A DNA stretch of 7,135 nt, taken from the NCBI GenBank assembly GCA_036794765.1, contig DAIRGB010000055.1:1-7135 (forward strand), written 5' to 3'. The position numbers were made by a program, and so were the translations under genes. Below, one piece after another: positions 5,921 to 7,135 of the stretch (position 1 is the stretch's first letter; every line of letters starts with the position of its first letter). The notes below the pieces were generated by a model. That model was given only the letters and a program-made list of their open reading frames with translations, searched no databases and was not told the origin of the DNA. The DNA comes from DAIRGB01 sp036794765 (GTDB lineage: Bacteria; Patescibacteriota; JAHJAL01).

Positions 5921-5940
5921 TCTCTAAAAAAGAAAGTAAC

Positions 5941-5974
5941 AAATAATACCTCCGTTTGGGGGTATTATTTTTTT
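5941..5974 (+). terminator. Rho-independent terminator after khpA
   Basis: A 13-bp stem (5941-5953 with 5958-5970, one T-G wobble at 5951/5960) encloses the tetraloop GTTT and is followed by four more T, making a run of seven T. It begins 20 nt after the khpA stop and closes the rpsP-khpA unit. Confidence 0.9.
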
Positions 5975-5984
5975 GGATTAATAA

Positions 5985-5990
5985 TATAAT
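5985..5990 (+). promoter_or_regulatory. Candidate -10 element upstream of the carboxypeptidase gene
   Basis: A perfect TATAAT directly follows the khpA terminator, but no -35 match exists at the right distance. If used, the transcript would have a leader of about 165 nt that includes the inverted heptamer repeat. The AT-rich context makes a chance match possible. Confidence 0.25.
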
Positions 5991-6007
5991 TAGATTAAGA
6001 AAAATTT

Positions 6008-6042
6008 TCAGTTCTCAGTTTTTCCCTCACGGGACCGAACTG
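6008..6042 (+). repeat. Short repeat and weak hairpin (TCAGTT / GAACTG)
   Basis: TCAGTT occurs twice 7 nt apart (6008-6013, 6015-6020). CAGTTC (6009-6014) is complementary to GAACTG (6037-6042), and CCC/GGG around TCAC (6024-6033) can form the tip. There is no T tract, so it does not look like a terminator. It is part of the same non-coding spacer as the heptamer repeat. Confidence 0.4.
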
Positions 6043-6050
6043 TTGCTGGC

Positions 6051-6151
6051 AATTTCCAAAAAATTTCCAATGATCAATTTCCGATGAATGATCTGCTTGG
6101 AAATTGGAAATTGAGATTTTTTTGGAAATTGATCATTGGAAATTGGAAATT
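6051..6151. repeat. Inverted repeat built of heptamer modules
   Basis: The heptamer GGAAATT occurs five times on + (6099, 6106, 6124, 6138, 6145) and three times inverted as AATTTCC (6051, 6062, 6076). A second module, AATGATC, occurs at 6069 and 6087 and inverted (GATCATT) at 6131. The 21-nt arms 6062-6082 and 6124-6144 are perfect inverted complements. The pairing continues through 6051-6057 and 6145-6151 with a four-A bulge, leaving a 41-nt centre (6083-6123). Copies at 6099-6112 could pair with the left arm instead. It ends 12 nt before the carboxypeptidase ATG. Similar AT-rich intergenic repeats are, to my knowledge, common in Patescibacteria; whether this one is dispersed in the genome cannot be seen here. 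Confidence 0.8.
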
Positions 6152-6163
6152 AAATGTTTTTTT

Positions 6164-7099
6164 ATGTGGCAGGAAGGACTAAAACTAGCGATGGCCGGAT
6201 TGATGATAATTTTTGATTTGTTTGGGATTAACCAGGCGAATCAATTGGTGATTGATACAACCACAAGATTGGGTATTGAACAGCCTTATGCAATAAATGA
6301 TAACGTGGAAAATGATCTGACAATCGCAACGACGCGATCGATTGATGTCCCACAATTGCGCTTGGCTACCAGATATCCCAAGGTGATTGATCCGATCAGT
6401 CAACCGGTAGTTGATGCGCAGGCGATTGCAATAATTGATGCCAAAACCGCTACTTTGCTTTATGCCAAAAATGCAGACGAGAAGAGAGCTATTGCTTCGG
6501 TAACAAAACTAATGACGGCTTTGGTGGCATTGGATAACTTAAAAACTGATAGCGTAGTCGTGATTCAACCCCAAGATGTTGAAATAGAGCCTACGACAAT
6601 GAATTTGGTGGTTGGTGAGTCGATTACGGTCGGTGATTTGATGAAAGGATTGTTGATAGTTTCAGCCAATGATGCCGCTTTAACTCTGGGGCGGCTGGCG
6701 GGAGATGGAGATTTGGAAAATTTCATAAACAAGATGAATGAAAAAGCAAAAGATATGGGACTGACAAACAGTCATTTTTCCAATCCGCACGGCTTGGATC
6801 AGGATGGTCTATTTTCTTCAGCCAAAGATATGGCTTTGATTGCCAAAAATGCGGTTGCCAATCCCACAATCGCTGAGATTGTTTCAACAAAACAGACTAC
6901 TGTAACCTCTACTGATGGAGGAATATCTCATGATTTGAAAAATACCAATAAATTGCTTGATTCCTATCTCAATGTCTATGGTGTCAAAACGGGATTTACT
7001 GATAACGCTGGCCAAGTATTAATCACGGCGGCGACAAACAAAGATGGAGATAAAATTATTTGCGTGGTTTTGGGCAGCAACGATCGTTTTCAAGATTAG
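6164..7099 (+). CDS. D-alanyl-D-alanine carboxypeptidase (peptidase S11), apparent early stop
   Basis: 311 residues. The enzyme removes the terminal D-Ala from peptidoglycan stem peptides outside the cytoplasmic membrane, limiting cross-linking. All active-site motifs are present: SVTK with nucleophile S112 and K115, SAN (167-169), and KTG (275-277). NPHGLD (207-212) is another family hallmark. A short hydrophobic N-terminal stretch after K7 (LAMAGLMIIF) may be a signal or anchor, though D18 interrupts it. Residues about 25-82 form a linker without a recognised domain. There is no C-terminal PBP5-like beta domain. The frame ends at TAG right after GSNDRFQD, where homologues continue; the following codons fit that continuation. 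Start choice is uncertain: ATG 6164 has no Shine-Dalgarno site, while ATG 6191 has AGGAAGGA (6171-6178) about 13 nt upstream. An upstream TTG at 6104 only translates the repeat. Resembles DacA/DacF. Confidence 0.9.
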   Translation: MWQEGLKLAMAGLMIIFDLFGINQANQLVIDTTTRLGIEQPYAINDNVENDLTIATTRSIDVPQLRLATRYPKVIDPISQPVVDAQAIAIIDAKTATLLYAKNADEKRAIASVTKLMTALVALDNLKTDSVVVIQPQDVEIEPTTMNLVVGESITVGDLMKGLLIVSANDAALTLGRLAGDGDLENFINKMNEKAKDMGLTNSHFSNPHGLDQDGLFSSAKDMALIAKNAVANPTIAEIVSTKQTTVTSTDGGISHDLKNTNKLLDSYLNVYGVKTGFTDNAGQVLITAATNKDGDKIICVVLGSNDRFQD

Positions 7100-7135
7100 A
7101 AAGTACTAATCGATTGGACTTTTAGTAATTTTTAT
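7097..7135 (+). pseudogene. In-frame TAG followed by an apparent remnant of the carboxypeptidase C-terminus
   Basis: After the TAG at 7097-7099 the same frame stays open to the window edge and encodes KVLIDWTFSNFY. S11 enzymes typically run from RFQD through one residue into a helix such as (T/S/E)KxLIDWxFxN, so these codons look like the true end of the protein cut off by one codon. The real 3' end lies outside the window. Confidence 0.6.

Noticed and set aside
6051..6151. CRISPR array
   Set aside because: The repeat units are only 7 nt, occur in both orientations, are often directly adjacent with no unique spacers, and no cas gene is present.
6104..6163. TTG start at 6104 giving 20 more residues to the carboxypeptidase
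   Set aside because: These codons are the heptamer repeat (EIEIFLEIDHWKLEIK) and bear no resemblance to a signal peptide or to the family.

Overview
The window reads as a piece of a low-GC bacterial genome, most likely from the Candidate Phyla Radiation (Patescibacteria, Parcubacteria-like). This is inferred from several traits together: a glycine/arginine-rich protein with two CxxC-x17-CxxC zinc modules of a kind common in those genomes, a ribosomal protein S16 that starts MLMIRL and carries an added tail, short AT-rich spacers, few Shine-Dalgarno sites, and heptamer-based intergenic repeats. TGA, TAA and TAG all end genes here (TGA ends def inside an ATGA overlap), so a code with TGA as glycine is not supported. 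No taxonomic marker was searched, so this placement is tentative.

Layout, left to right. The window opens inside the C-terminal ATPase domain of a sensor histidine kinase (+). A promoter at about 505-533 precedes the zinc-module protein (+, 577-1242), which ends at a clear hairpin terminator. Two minus-strand genes converge on it: a small TPR-like protein of unknown role (1275-1553) and a DEAD-box RNA helicase of the RhlE type (1723-3003), with a 12-bp hairpin between them. After a divergent spacer of about 220 bp comes a tightly packed + strand cluster: an unrecognised charged protein (3224-3598), peptide deformylase (def) and methionyl-tRNA formyltransferase (fmt). These overlap by 17 and 4 nt. 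A consensus-like promoter directly after fmt drives rpsP (S16). A second, extended -10 promoter lies between rpsP and khpA (KH-domain RNA chaperone), and a strong terminator follows khpA. The last 1.2 kb holds a spacer built of inverted heptamer modules and a D-alanyl-D-alanine carboxypeptidase gene.

Most of the genes serve protein synthesis and RNA handling. fmt formylates initiator Met-tRNA, def removes the formyl group from nascent chains, S16 helps assemble the 30S subunit, and KhpA and the helicase bind or remodel RNA. The carboxypeptidase acts on peptidoglycan.

The most notable observation is at the right edge. The carboxypeptidase frame is closed by TAG at 7097-7099, but the same frame then runs on for 12 codons (KVLIDWTFSNFY) that look like the normal continuation of this family. 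This suggests a recent nonsense change, a sequencing error, or readthrough. No mobile element, CRISPR array, tRNA or rRNA was seen, and no clear multi-gene novel system. The best candidates for unexplored biology are the heptamer repeat before the carboxypeptidase, the double zinc-module protein and the unknown gene coupled to def.
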